Assembly: GCF_017592475.1 (NCBI RefSeq)
Contig: NZ_JAGFNP010000010.1
Location: 182,286-246,285, forward strand
Length of the DNA: 64,000 nucleotides
From: Glycomyces niveus
Lineage (GTDB): Bacteria > Actinomycetota > Actinomycetes > Mycobacteriales > Micromonosporaceae
Direction of reading: 5' to 3'
Part shown: piece by piece, positions 51,591-60,008 of the stretch
Layout of the letters: each line of letters starts with the position of its first letter
How positions within the stretch are numbered: position 1 is the first letter of the stretch
The notes under the pieces: generated by a model
Databases searched by the model: none
What the model saw: only the letters and a program-made list of their open reading frames with translations
Told to the model about the DNA's origin: nothing
Translations under genes and position numbers: made by a program

Positions 51591-52163
51591 ATGACCGCCA
51601 ACCGCAACCGCCCCGCCGCCGTCACGATCGCCGCCGTGCTCCACTTCGCGATCGCCCTCGCATTCGCGTCGATCCCGCTCATCGGCCTCGTCTACGGCGC
51701 CGACGTGCAAGCCGCCGCCGAAGCCGAGGTCGCCCGCCAAGGCCAGGGCCCGGACCTTCTGGCCGCCAACGGCATCGCCTTCGACGAGCACGGCGTCGCC
51801 ATCTGGGCGCCTTTCGCCATCGCCGCCGCGATCGCGCTCCTCGGTGTGATGATCATGGCGGGCAAGCGCATCAGCCGCGTCCTCGCCTTCATCGCCCTGC
51901 CGCTCGTGCTTGCCGGGAACGCACTCATCATGGCCGGCAACGCGACCGCCGCCGCGAAGGTCCAGGCGCTCTTCGACGCCTCGGGCGACGGGGCCGTTCG
52001 CGCCCTGGACGCGGCCGCGATCCTGGACGCCGCGGCCGCCGCCTACCCGGATTGGCTGCCGATCCTCGAAGGCGTCCGCTTCGCGGTCGTGACCGCCGGA
52101 TGCGTCCTCGGCGTGGTGCTCCTGGCCGCTCGACCGGCCCGCGAGCACTTCCGGAAGGCCTGA
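51591..52163 (+). CDS. Hypothetical membrane protein
   Basis: This 190-residue protein starts at ATG 51591, six bases after AGGAG. Four hydrophobic segments (IAAVLHFAIALAFASIPLIG; FAIAAAIALLGVMIMAG; VLAFIALPLVLAGNALIMAG; FAVVTAGCVLGVVLLAA) flank an acidic extracellular loop. Fits small actinobacterial four-helix proteins of unknown function. Confidence 0.8.
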   Translation: MTANRNRPAAVTIAAVLHFAIALAFASIPLIGLVYGADVQAAAEAEVARQGQGPDLLAANGIAFDEHGVAIWAPFAIAAAIALLGVMIMAGKRISRVLAFIALPLVLAGNALIMAGNATAAAKVQALFDASGDGAVRALDAAAILDAAAAAYPDWLPILEGVRFAVVTAGCVLGVVLLAARPAREHFRKA

Positions 52164-52172
52164 ACCGGCACG

Positions 52173-52201
52173 AGCGGCCCCGCGTCTGGCGCGGGGCCGC
52201 T
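52173..52201 (+). terminator. Terminator
   Basis: A 12-base stem AGCGGCCCCGCG across a five-base loop, ten bases after the membrane-protein stop. Confidence 0.8.
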
Positions 52202-52227
52202 GCCTGGTGCTGCTGTAACGTGCGGGC

Positions 52228-52545
52228 ATGACCGAGCTGCTGCACCTGACCGAACCGGCCCTGTGGGAGGCCGCGCTCGCTGCGGGCGCGTACGAGGGCT
52301 CGACGCGCGGCCGGACCCTCATCGAGGAGGGGTTCATCCACTGCTCGCTGCCCGAGCAGCTCGACACCGTCGCGGCGCTCGTCTACGGCGACCACCCCGG
52401 GCCGCTCGTCGTCCTGGTCATCGACTCGGACCGGGTCGATGTGCCGATCCGCTACGAATCACCCGCACCCGGCGCGCCCGAGTACCCGCACCTGTACGGC
52501 CCGCTCGCGACGAGCGCGGTCGTCGCGGTGCGGCCCTGGCGCTGA
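52228..52545 (+). CDS. DUF952 family protein
   Basis: This 105-residue cytoplasmic protein has the family marks LLHLTEPALWEAA, EGFIHCSLPEQ and PHLYGPL. The DUF952 fold resembles glutathione-S-transferase-like or dioxygenase-associated folds, with no fixed biochemical role. It is convergent with the AfsR-like gene. Confidence 0.93.
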   Translation: MTELLHLTEPALWEAALAAGAYEGSTRGRTLIEEGFIHCSLPEQLDTVAALVYGDHPGPLVVLVIDSDRVDVPIRYESPAPGAPEYPHLYGPLATSAVVAVRPWR

Positions 52546-52548
52546 GGG

Positions 52549-55500
52549 TCAGGCCAGCAGGGCGGCGACGGCGTCGCGCTCCAGCTTGGCACCGTCGTCG
52601 AACGCCTCCTGGAACGCCTTGTCGCCCAGCGCTTCGCGAGCGCGCTCGGGCGTGCGCAGCGCCGCGTCGTAGCCGCGCCCGTCGAGCTCACCGAGCAAAT
52701 TGAAGGCGACCCCGAGGAGGCGCGCCGAACGCGCGGCGTCACCGTCCGCGAGCGCGATCGCCGCCGTCACGCAAGAGGCCATGGCCAAGTCGGCGTCGGC
52801 CGCGTGCTCCAGTTTCTGCAGCGCGAGCCCTGCGATGGCGCGCGGCGGCCGCTCGCCCTGGAGCAGGGCGATGAGGTCCCGGAACGTCGCGGCGAGCACC
52901 CGCATCCGGTCCTCCAGGACCGTCCCGCGCAGCGCCAGCTCGGCGGGGGTGAGCGCTTCGAGCGCCTCGCCGTGGCGGCCCTCGCAGACGAGGACTTGGA
53001 CGCGGGACCACCACACGTACGCCTCGATGCGCGGGTCCCGGTCGGCCTCGGCCCGCGAGATGCCCTCTTCCAGTGCGTCCCAGGCACCTGCGATGTCGCC
53101 GTTGCGGGCGATCGCGACCGCGAGTTCGGCGTACGTCTCGGCCGCGTCGCCCGTGGTCCCGAGCTCGTCGAAGAGCCGCGCGGCCTCGGCGAGCGCCGCC
53201 TCCGAACCGGCGAGTTCGCCGCGCCGGGCCAGCTGCTCGGCCTTGACGCGCAGCGTGGACGCGAGGCCCCAGCGCTCGCCGAGGCCCGCGAACACCTGTT
53301 CGGCGCGGGCGACCTTCGCGATGCTCTCCGCGCCGGTGCCGATGCCGCTGCCCACGGCCGAGATCAGCAGGGCCGCACCGAGTTCCCACCCGTCGAGGTC
53401 CTCCTCGGGCACGGGCGCGGGGTCGGCGGCGAACGCGGGGCCCATGGACATGAGGAACCGGCCCGGGATGTCGCGTTCGAGCTTGCGGCCCAGTGCGATG
53501 CCCTGCCCGATCGCGATGGCTCCGGCCGCGAAGTCGCCGCGTTCGCTCGCGACCATGCCGGTGAGGATCAGTGCGGCTGGCCGCAGCCGCTCCGGCAGCT
53601 CGCCGTGGACGGACAGGACCGCGTCGGTCCAATGGTGCAGGTCGGTGCGCAGGCCGCGCAGATGCCAGTACCAGAACAGGACCGCGACCATGCGCAGACC
53701 GGTGTCGCTGTCGCCCTTGGCGACCGCGCGGCCGATGACGGCGAGGAGGTTGTCGTGCTCGGCGTTCAGGCGTGCGAGGGCTTCGAGCTGCCCAGCGGCG
53801 CGCAGTTCGGACTCCGACCGCTCGGTCAGCTCGAGGCAGTACCGGTCCATCGCCTCGTACTCGGCCTCGGCACCACCGCCGGCCTCCAGCCGCGCGAGCG
53901 CGTAGGACCGGACGGTCTCGAGCATCCGGTACCGCTCGCCGTCACGCTCCACAAGCGACTTGTCGATGAGCCCGGCAATCGCGTCGAGGTCAGCGACCCG
54001 GTCGAGCCCGACGCCCGCGGGATACGCGGCGATGCGCATCGCCAGGGCCCGTTCGGGATCGGACAGCAGGTCCCAGCTCCAGGCGATGACCGCCTCGAGG
54101 GTGCGGTGGCGGGCGGGCGCGTTCCGGTCGGTGCCGGCGAGGAGCGCGAACCGGTCGTCGAGCCGGGCGGCGATCTGCGCCGCGTCCAGTGCGCGCATTC
54201 GCGCGGCCGCCAGCTCGACGGCGAGCGGGAGCCCGTCGAGGCGGCGGCAGATCTCCACCACCGCATCGATATTGGCGGGGCTGAGCTTGAAATCGGGGCG
54301 CACGGCGGCGGCGCGCTCGGCGAAGAGCCGCACCGCCGGACTCGACTCCGGGTCCTCAGTAGAGAGTGACAGCGGGGGAATCGGATACAGGCGCTCGCCG
54401 CCGATCGCGAGCGCTTCGCGGCTGGTGGCGATGATCCGCAGGCCAGGGCAGGCGCCGAGGAGCCGGGCGGCGAGCTCGGCGACGGCGTCGACGCGGTGCT
54501 CGCAGTTGTCGAGGACGAGCAGCGTCTCCCTTCCCGAGAAGTACTCCTCGAGGCGCGACGCGGCGTCGTGCGCGGACGGCTCGAGCATGCCGGCCTCGCG
54601 GGCGCCGATGGCCCGCAGCACAGCGGGCGCCACATCGGCCCCGTCGGCGACAGAGGCGAGCTCGACCATCCAGACGTTTTGGGGCGCATCGCCTCCGGCG
54701 GCGATCCGGGACGCGGTCTCGACGACGAGACGGGTCTTGCCCGCGCCGCCCGGCCCGGTGACGGTGACGAGTCGGGAGGCCGCGGCCGCCGCGGTGAGGG
54801 CGTCAAGGTCAGTTTCGCGGCCGACGAAACTGGTGAGCTGCGCTTTCAGGTTGGTGCGCTGCTCGGTGCGCGCGGCCGGGGCGCTGCTCTGGCGGAGGAT
54901 GTGCAGGTGGAGCTCGGCGAGTTCGGCGGAGGGGTCGGCCCCGAGTTCGTCGGCGAGGCGCTCGCGGGTGCGCTCGAACGCGTCGAGGGCTTCGGCGGGG
55001 CGGCCGGTCGTGTACAGGGCGCGCATGAGGAGGGCCTGCCAGCGCTCGTCGAGCGGGAGGGCGGCGGCGAAGGGCTCGAGTTCGGCGAGGACGTCGGTGC
55101 CGGTGGCGACCTCCAGGGCGAGGCGTTCGCGGGTGGTCTCGCTGCGCAAGCGCTCCAAGCGGATCGCATCGTTGCCGGCGAACCGCAGATGCCGGAGGTC
55201 GGCGAAAGCCGGTCCGCGCCATAGGCTCTCGGCCTCGCGGAGCGCGGCCAGGTCGCCGCTCCGGCGGCCGGTCTCGGAGAGCCGCTCGAATCGCGCCACG
55301 TCCACGTCGCCGGGCTCGACCGCGAGCCGGTAACCGACAGCGCCGCGCGTGAGCCGCTCGGCGCCGATCGCACGGCGGACGCGGGACACCAAGGCCTGCA
55401 AGGCGTTCGCGGACGGCGCGTCGTCCTCCCAGATGGCGTCGAGCAGCGCATCCGCACTGACCTCCCGGCCCGGCTCGAGCGCGAGTCGGGCGACAAGCGC

Positions 55501-55581
55501 CCGCAACCGCGCCCCGGTGAGCTCGACGGGCGCATCATCGGCATCGCGGATCTCGAACGGCCCGAGGAGCAGTACACGCAT
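52549..55581 (-). CDS. AfsR/SARP-type regulator with ATPase domain (second copy)
   Basis: About 1010 residues from ATG 55581 (MRVLLLGPFEIRD). An OmpR-like winged helix lies at about 1-85, a BTAD at about 90-240, an ATPase with P-loop GPGGAGKTR and VLDNCEHRVDAVAELAARLL from about 265, and C-terminal TPR-like repeats. It differs from the regulator at 25-28 kb in its ATPase motif (LDNCEH), which is like the LuxR/AfsR-type ATPases. Likely an activator; target genes not evident. Confidence 0.93.
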   Translation of the reverse strand: MRVLLLGPFEIRDADDAPVELTGARLRALVARLALEPGREVSADALLDAIWEDDAPSANALQALVSRVRRAIGAERLTRGAVGYRLAVEPGDVDVARFERLSETGRRSGDLAALREAESLWRGPAFADLRHLRFAGNDAIRLERLRSETTRERLALEVATGTDVLAELEPFAAALPLDERWQALLMRALYTTGRPAEALDAFERTRERLADELGADPSAELAELHLHILRQSSAPAARTEQRTNLKAQLTSFVGRETDLDALTAAAAASRLVTVTGPGGAGKTRLVVETASRIAAGGDAPQNVWMVELASVADGADVAPAVLRAIGAREAGMLEPSAHDAASRLEEYFSGRETLLVLDNCEHRVDAVAELAARLLGACPGLRIIATSREALAIGGERLYPIPPLSLSTEDPESSPAVRLFAERAAAVRPDFKLSPANIDAVVEICRRLDGLPLAVELAAARMRALDAAQIAARLDDRFALLAGTDRNAPARHRTLEAVIAWSWDLLSDPERALAMRIAAYPAGVGLDRVADLDAIAGLIDKSLVERDGERYRMLETVRSYALARLEAGGGAEAEYEAMDRYCLELTERSESELRAAGQLEALARLNAEHDNLLAVIGRAVAKGDSDTGLRMVAVLFWYWHLRGLRTDLHHWTDAVLSVHGELPERLRPAALILTGMVASERGDFAAGAIAIGQGIALGRKLERDIPGRFLMSMGPAFAADPAPVPEEDLDGWELGAALLISAVGSGIGTGAESIAKVARAEQVFAGLGERWGLASTLRVKAEQLARRGELAGSEAALAEAARLFDELGTTGDAAETYAELAVAIARNGDIAGAWDALEEGISRAEADRDPRIEAYVWWSRVQVLVCEGRHGEALEALTPAELALRGTVLEDRMRVLAATFRDLIALLQGERPPRAIAGLALQKLEHAADADLAMASCVTAAIALADGDAARSARLLGVAFNLLGELDGRGYDAALRTPERAREALGDKAFQEAFDDGAKLERDAVAALLA

Positions 55582-56077
55582 GTCCCCAAGTCTGCCCGGC
55601 CCGCGCATGTGCGGCTGCGGCAGTCCGACCCCGCGTGGCCGACCGGGCCACCGTCAGCCGATCCCGCGCCGCAGTTCGCACCGGGCGGGTCGGAAGCCGG
55701 GTTGGCGCGTTGTTGCCGCGCTGCCTCGCCGCCGTTGCAGCGTTCGAGGGCGTTTTCCGGGCAGGGACCGAGGCACTGGGGGCCGTGTTTCGGGCCCCCG
55801 GTCGAAACCCTGGCTCGGGGGTGCGACATTTTCGGGCGGTTGAAGGACCGGGGTGTCGCGGTTCACCGGCTGCGGGTCAGACGGCGGCGGTGGGGCGATG
55901 GCCCTACCGGGGAGCCGATCGCACCCGCGCAGGGGGCCGAGCCCTGCAGCCTCGCGGCCGGCTCTCGCGCCGCCCTCCCTCCTGTCCGACCCGGCTTTCG
56001 GTGCGCACGCCGGAAGTCCTCGCGCCTGGGAATCGAGCGCCCCCGAAATCCAAGGGTGGCCCCGGGGTACGACAAGA
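55582..56077. other. Gene-free stretch with repeat copy 3
   Basis: About 500 bases without a convincing frame. It holds the third copy of the dispersed repeat and, near 56051, a similar GGGTGGCCCCGGGGTACGACA remnant. It presumably contains the promoter of the AfsR-like gene. Confidence 0.5.
55792..55828 (+). repeat. Dispersed intergenic repeat, copy 3
   Basis: GGGCCCCCGGTCGA, then AACCCTGGCTC and GGGGGTGCGACA, in the same order as copies 1 and 2 at 4.6-4.8 kb, about 51 kb away. The C-run and G-run can form a weak hairpin. Confidence 0.65.
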
Positions 56078-56116
56078 CGGCGGGGGCCGGTCGGCGACGC
56101 CGACCGGCCCCCGCCG
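56078..56116 (-). terminator. Terminator of the serine hydrolase gene
   Basis: An 18-base GC stem CGGCGGGGGCCGG with a three-base loop, about 40 bases after the stop. Confidence 0.75.
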
Positions 56117-56153
56117 GGCTCTGGCTCGCCGCCAGAACGGGCGTGCGTTCCGC

Positions 56154-57521
56154 TCAAACCCGCCGGAATTGGCGTCCGGCCAGGTCGATCGCGGTGATCG
56201 CGCCGTGCTCGTCGCGGGCGAAGTAGCCGCGCTGGCCTTCGAGCGGGCCAGCGGTGACGATGTAGTCGTCGCCGTCCGCGGTGAGGAAGCCCATATGCGC
56301 GGGCTCGCAGTCGGCGGGCATCGCCTCGTCGGATGCGGCGCGCAGCTCGGGCTTGATGCGCGCGGCGAGCGTCAGGTGGTCGCCTTCGTCGACGATGCTC
56401 ACCGTCATCATGTCCACCTCGTAGTCGCCCAGGAACTCGGCGGCGCGCCCGGCGTCGTGCGGGACCGGCTCGGGGTCGCGGTCGACCAGGCCGAGGTAGT
56501 GCTCGAGCGCCCAGCGGATGACCGCCTGGTTGCAAGGGGTGCCGCCCGGTTCGGCGTTGGTGGTCACCGCGATCGCGAAGTCGTGCCCGGGCACGACGAT
56601 GAAGTCCGCGAACTGGCCGTGCGAGGAGCCCCCGTGGCCGAAGGTCGCCGCGCCGTCGATCTCGCGCAGGAACCAGCAGACGCCGAACCCGTCGCCGATA
56701 GAGCTGCCGCGCAGCTCGACGGTCTGGCGCCGCATCGCCTGCAGCGCTTCGGCGGAGACGATCCGTTCGCCGCTCTCGGTGCGGCCGTCCCCGAGATGGA
56801 ACTTCGCCCACCGGACCAGGTCGCGGGCGCAGGACGCCCCGCCCCCGCCCGGGTTCTGGGCCCGGTGGAGCTTCCACTTCGGGGAGACGGTGGTGCCGTC
56901 CTCGGTGACGCTGTGGCCGAGCGAGAACTTGCGGGTCATCGCCTCGGCGGCGAAGAACGTGGTGTTCTCGAGCCCGAGCGGCTTGAACAGGAGGTCGGCG
57001 ACGGCCTGCTCGTAGGTCTTGCCGGTGACGACCTCGATCACGCGGCCCAGGAGGTTGAACCCGGCCTGGCTGTACGAGGCCCGCTCGCGGGGGGCGCCGA
57101 TGAGGGTCAGCTCGTCGAGGCGGTCCACGTAGGCGGCGAGGGCGTCGTCGCCGTCGCCGGTGTCGAGGAGCATCCAGGTGTCGAGCCCGGCGGTGTGGTT
57201 GAGCAGGTTGCCGATCGTGATCGCCGCGGCCGTGTGCTCGTCGGCGAGCCGCAGGTCGGGCAGGTAGCGGCGGACCGGAGCGTCGAAGTCGACCTTGCCC
57301 TGCTCGGCGAGGATCACGAGCGCGGTCGCGGTGAAGCTCTTGGTGGTCGAGCCGAGGGTGAAGATGGTGTCCTGGTCGATCGGGAGCGGGTTGGCGACGC
57401 TGGTGACGCCGTGGGACGCGTAGATCTCCCGGCCCTGGTGCCAGATCCCGACGGCGATGCCGGGCACCGCGTATTCGGCGGCGGACTTGGCGATGATGTC
57501 GTGGAGTTCATTGGTGCTCAT
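56154..57521 (-). CDS. Serine hydrolase of the beta-lactamase / penicillin-binding family
   Basis: This 455-residue class C-like serine hydrolase has the catalytic SxxK at S58-K61 (GSTTK), a YSQ in place of the canonical YxN near residue 150, and GHGGSSHG replacing the KTG motif. No signal peptide is seen, so it looks cytoplasmic. A C-terminal lipocalin-like beta domain is probable. It could act on peptides, esters or lactams; not a resistance gene on present evidence. Confidence 0.9.
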   Translation of the reverse strand: MSTNELHDIIAKSAAEYAVPGIAVGIWHQGREIYASHGVTSVANPLPIDQDTIFTLGSTTKSFTATALVILAEQGKVDFDAPVRRYLPDLRLADEHTAAAITIGNLLNHTAGLDTWMLLDTGDGDDALAAYVDRLDELTLIGAPRERASYSQAGFNLLGRVIEVVTGKTYEQAVADLLFKPLGLENTTFFAAEAMTRKFSLGHSVTEDGTTVSPKWKLHRAQNPGGGGASCARDLVRWAKFHLGDGRTESGERIVSAEALQAMRRQTVELRGSSIGDGFGVCWFLREIDGAATFGHGGSSHGQFADFIVVPGHDFAIAVTTNAEPGGTPCNQAVIRWALEHYLGLVDRDPEPVPHDAGRAAEFLGDYEVDMMTVSIVDEGDHLTLAARIKPELRAASDEAMPADCEPAHMGFLTADGDDYIVTAGPLEGQRGYFARDEHGAITAIDLAGRQFRRV

Positions 57522-57770
57522 GGTGGTTCCCTCCGGCTGCGGTTCCGGGAGAGGCCCGGAAGCGGTGTCGGAAGAACGATTGCCGGGCGCGCTGACACGG
57601 CACTGACGCGCCGTTGACAGAGCGCGGGACGTCGCCGTGCAGTGAAGGTCCTCACAGGTCAGTGCGCGGACACCGGAAAATGTCGTAACCCGCTCCTACG
57701 GTTGCGGAGGCAACTGAATAGCGCGCGCAACACCCCTCGGGTGCGGCGCGAGAACCGATTGGACGATGCG

Positions 57771-58505
57771 ATGGCAGCGAAGGCATCAGACAGTTCACGG
57801 ACCAAGGCCGGCCTCGAGATGATCACTCAGGCCCTGCCATTCGAGACCATCCCCGACGAGCCGCTACGAGCGCACTTCGCCCGGTGGCTCCTCAACTCCC
57901 TGGCGACGGCCGACCTACTTGGGCCGTTCCCAAGCCCGGAACCCGAGACACCACCACAAGCAAGCCTCGCCACAGCACGAGAACCGAGCCGAGCCGCAGG
58001 GATACCGACCTCGCTCCCGAAGGCTCCAGCGGCGGCTCTTCCCGAACCACCGCCGAGAACCGACGACCCTCCCTCTTACGAACCGCTGCCCCTGGAATGG
58101 CAAGGGCCGCCCGCACCGCCGAGGCCGCAGTTCGTGCGCCAGCGCGACGGCACGGTCTGGCTGACCAAGCCGATCCTGCGCACACGAGGCTGGACCGACG
58201 CCGCTGTCCGCGACTTCCTGCCCGAACCCGAAGGGCTCAAACCGAACCCGCGCTTCGCGTCCGCCGGCGCACCCATGCCGGTCTGGCGGCCCGCGACCGT
58301 CGCGGCGGCCGAGGCCACGGCTGAGTGGCAGGACTGGCTGGAGCGGTCACTGCGTCGAAGGCGCTCCACTCTCGAAGCGCTGGCCGAGACCGAAGACGAG
58401 GACTTCCGCGCTCGCCTGGACGCCGCCCGAGCCGCCATTGAGACCGCGACCGAGACACCGCCCGAGCCGGAGGGACCATCGCACCAGGTCGCGGAGGACC
58501 GGTGA
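57771..58505 (+). CDS. Hypothetical protein with conserved actinobacterial WTDAAVRDFL domain
   Basis: About 244 residues from ATG 57771 (GTG 57741 is an alternative). A short helical N terminus is followed by a long Pro/Ala/Ser region (residues about 55-130). A compact domain then reads VWLTKPILRTRGWTDAAVRD, then NPRFASAGAPMPVWRPATV. I recall similar blocks (RGWT, two small hydrophobics and a Pro-rich PMRLW) in actinobacterial proteins of unknown role, some DNA-binding-like. Ends in a helical acidic tail. Confidence 0.65.
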   Translation: MAAKASDSSRTKAGLEMITQALPFETIPDEPLRAHFARWLLNSLATADLLGPFPSPEPETPPQASLATAREPSRAAGIPTSLPKAPAAALPEPPPRTDDPPSYEPLPLEWQGPPAPPRPQFVRQRDGTVWLTKPILRTRGWTDAAVRDFLPEPEGLKPNPRFASAGAPMPVWRPATVAAAEATAEWQDWLERSLRRRRSTLEALAETEDEDFRARLDAARAAIETATETPPEPEGPSHQVAEDR

Positions 58506-58672
58506 TCGACCCGATTGACTCAGCCGCCGAAGCCGTTCGCCATTGACCGGTTTCGACCATGCCAGGCTCCTCGAATCGCCTGTGCCAGAGCCGTTGATCT
58601 CCTAGGTTGGAGGGCGGCCTACATGGTCCGTGCCGATGCGGACCATTGGCGCAGTCGAGGAAGGAGACGGTC

Positions 58673-58999
58673 ATGACCGATTTCGCATTCGCGGGGAAGG
58701 CCTTCGACATCCGCTTGGACAACGGGGTGATCTTCCACAACACCTATGCGGCGGAAGGTAACCGGCTGGTGTACGAGCAGATCGACGGTGCCGTGGAGGG
58801 CAGCTCGGAGGAGGTGAAGCTGTACGTCGCCGAGCTCTCGCCGCGGATGTACCTGGTGGGCTGGAACGAGCGCTCGGGCGCGGCCGTGACGCAGGTGCTG
58901 GATTTCAAGACGAAGCGGGTCACCGTGTTCCGGTCATTGGACGCCGGCGGCAGCAGGACCGGCGAGGTGCACTCGGGAACCTTCGAGGAGGTGAAGTAG
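58673..58999 (+). CDS. MoaF-like small protein
   Basis: This 108-residue single-domain protein of the MoaF/lipocalin-like type is beta-rich: FDIRLDNGVIFHNTYAA, then LYVAELSPRMYLVGWNE and VTQVLDFKTKRVTVF. In longer MoaF proteins the same domain occurs next to amine or molybdenum metabolism; no such genes are near. The ATG at 58673 has AAGGAG six bases before it. Confidence 0.8.
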   Translation: MTDFAFAGKAFDIRLDNGVIFHNTYAAEGNRLVYEQIDGAVEGSSEEVKLYVAELSPRMYLVGWNERSGAAVTQVLDFKTKRVTVFRSLDAGGSRTGEVHSGTFEEVK

Positions 59000-59082
59000 G
59001 AGGGAGGTCGATATCGGTCGCGGCAGGGATGTGAGTCCGCGAGACGGGTGGTGGACGCGAACGGTCGATGGTTAGGATCGGT

Positions 59083-59135
59083 CGCCGCAACGCCGCAACG
59101 CCGCAACGCCGCAACGCCGCAACGCCGCAACGCCG
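59083..59135. repeat. Tandem octamer repeat
   Basis: CGCCGCAA is repeated six times with a partial seventh. It starts 83 bases after the MoaF-like stop and ends one base before the stop codon of the pentapeptide-repeat gene, so it lies in both 3' regions. Confidence 0.95.
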
Positions 59136-59136
59136 A

Positions 59137-59799
59137 TCAGGCCAGCTTGAAACCCGCCGCCGTCGCAAGCTCCCCGGCGATCTCGACCGCTTGGTCCGCG
59201 GTGATGAGCGCCCCGCGCAGACTCATCAGACCGGTGATGCCCGACAGCTCGGCGCGGCGCAGGTCGCAGCCCTTGGCGTTGCCGACCCGCGAGAAGTCCG
59301 CACCGGGGAAGGCGCAGTCGATGAACACGGCCTTCGAGAGGTCGCCGAGGAACGTCGCGTTCATGAACCGGCACCGCTCGAAGACCACCGGCCCCTTCGC
59401 CGTCCCGATCGAGATGCCCGCGAAATCCGCCCGGCAGTCGGCGATGTAGACGTCCTGGGCCAGCGCGAACTGCGCCTGCCAGCCCACCAGTTGGCTGTCG
59501 GTGATCTCCAGCCGCCGCGCGGTCGTCCGCTCCCAGCGGCCGTTGGCCAGCACCGAACGCTCGACGGTCACGTCCACGATCTCGAAAGGAGCGAGCGCGG
59601 TCCCCGAGAAGTCCACCCCGCGCAGCAGCGACTGGTCCAGGCTGCCGTCGCCCTGCCCGCCCGTCCACTCCAGGCCGTCGATCAGGCGCTCGCTGAGTTC
59701 GAAGTCCGGCTCGGGCTCCTCGTCGAAGGGCCGCAGCCGCTCCTGTTCCCACAGCGGCTTTCGCATGGAACGCTTGTCGTCGATCTTCCTGAACTTCAC
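59137..59799 (-). CDS. Pentapeptide-repeat protein
   Basis: This 220-residue cytoplasmic protein has about eight to ten A(D/N)F-type pentapeptides (GVDFSG, ADFAGI, CRFMNATF, ADFSRVG), forming a beta-helix of moderate length. Roughly the first 55 residues are charged and not repetitive. GTG 59799 is set by GGAGG four bases upstream. Role unknown; some pentapeptide proteins protect gyrase, but the repeat core here is short and irregular. Confidence 0.8.
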   Translation of the reverse strand: MKFRKIDDKRSMRKPLWEQERLRPFDEEPEPDFELSERLIDGLEWTGGQGDGSLDQSLLRGVDFSGTALAPFEIVDVTVERSVLANGRWERTTARRLEITDSQLVGWQAQFALAQDVYIADCRADFAGISIGTAKGPVVFERCRFMNATFLGDLSKAVFIDCAFPGADFSRVGNAKGCDLRRAELSGITGLMSLRGALITADQAVEIAGELATAAGFKLA

Positions 59800-59958
59800 G
59801 GGGCCTCCAAGCTCGTGGCGAACCTCGGCAGGCTACGCGACCGCACCGACAATTCCGCGAACGCGATCGAGCAATAAGTGGCCTCCGTCGCGGTTCAGGC
59901 CGAGGCCGCAGGTCGGGGTCGAGCGGGCGGCGCGTGTCCGGTCCCACGCAGAAAATAT

Positions 59959-59987
59959 TTGAACGTGTTCAATAAGCGGAGTACGAT
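59959..59987 (+). promoter_or_regulatory. Promoter with TetR-like palindrome before the SDR gene
   Basis: TTGAACGTGTTCAA is a perfect 14-base palindrome, and its left half TTGAAC can act as -35. TACGAT lies 17 bases later as -10. A GGAGG-type site precedes ATG 60009. The palindrome is of the type bound by TetR-family repressors. No tetR gene is nearby. Confidence 0.6.
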
Positions 59988-60008
59988 TGGGAGGGAAGGA
60001 GGAACCCC

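Noticed and set aside
56154..57521. Beta-lactamase resistance gene
   Set aside because: No signal peptide, and motifs are closer to esterase/peptidase members of the family.
55635..57617. 660-residue plus-strand frame over the serine hydrolase
   Set aside because: Exact antisense of a gene with clear S-T-T-K and HGG motifs; composition is a mirror of that gene.
58545..58570. Fourth copy of the dispersed repeat
   Set aside because: Shares only TGGCATGG and TCGAAACC in the wrong order.
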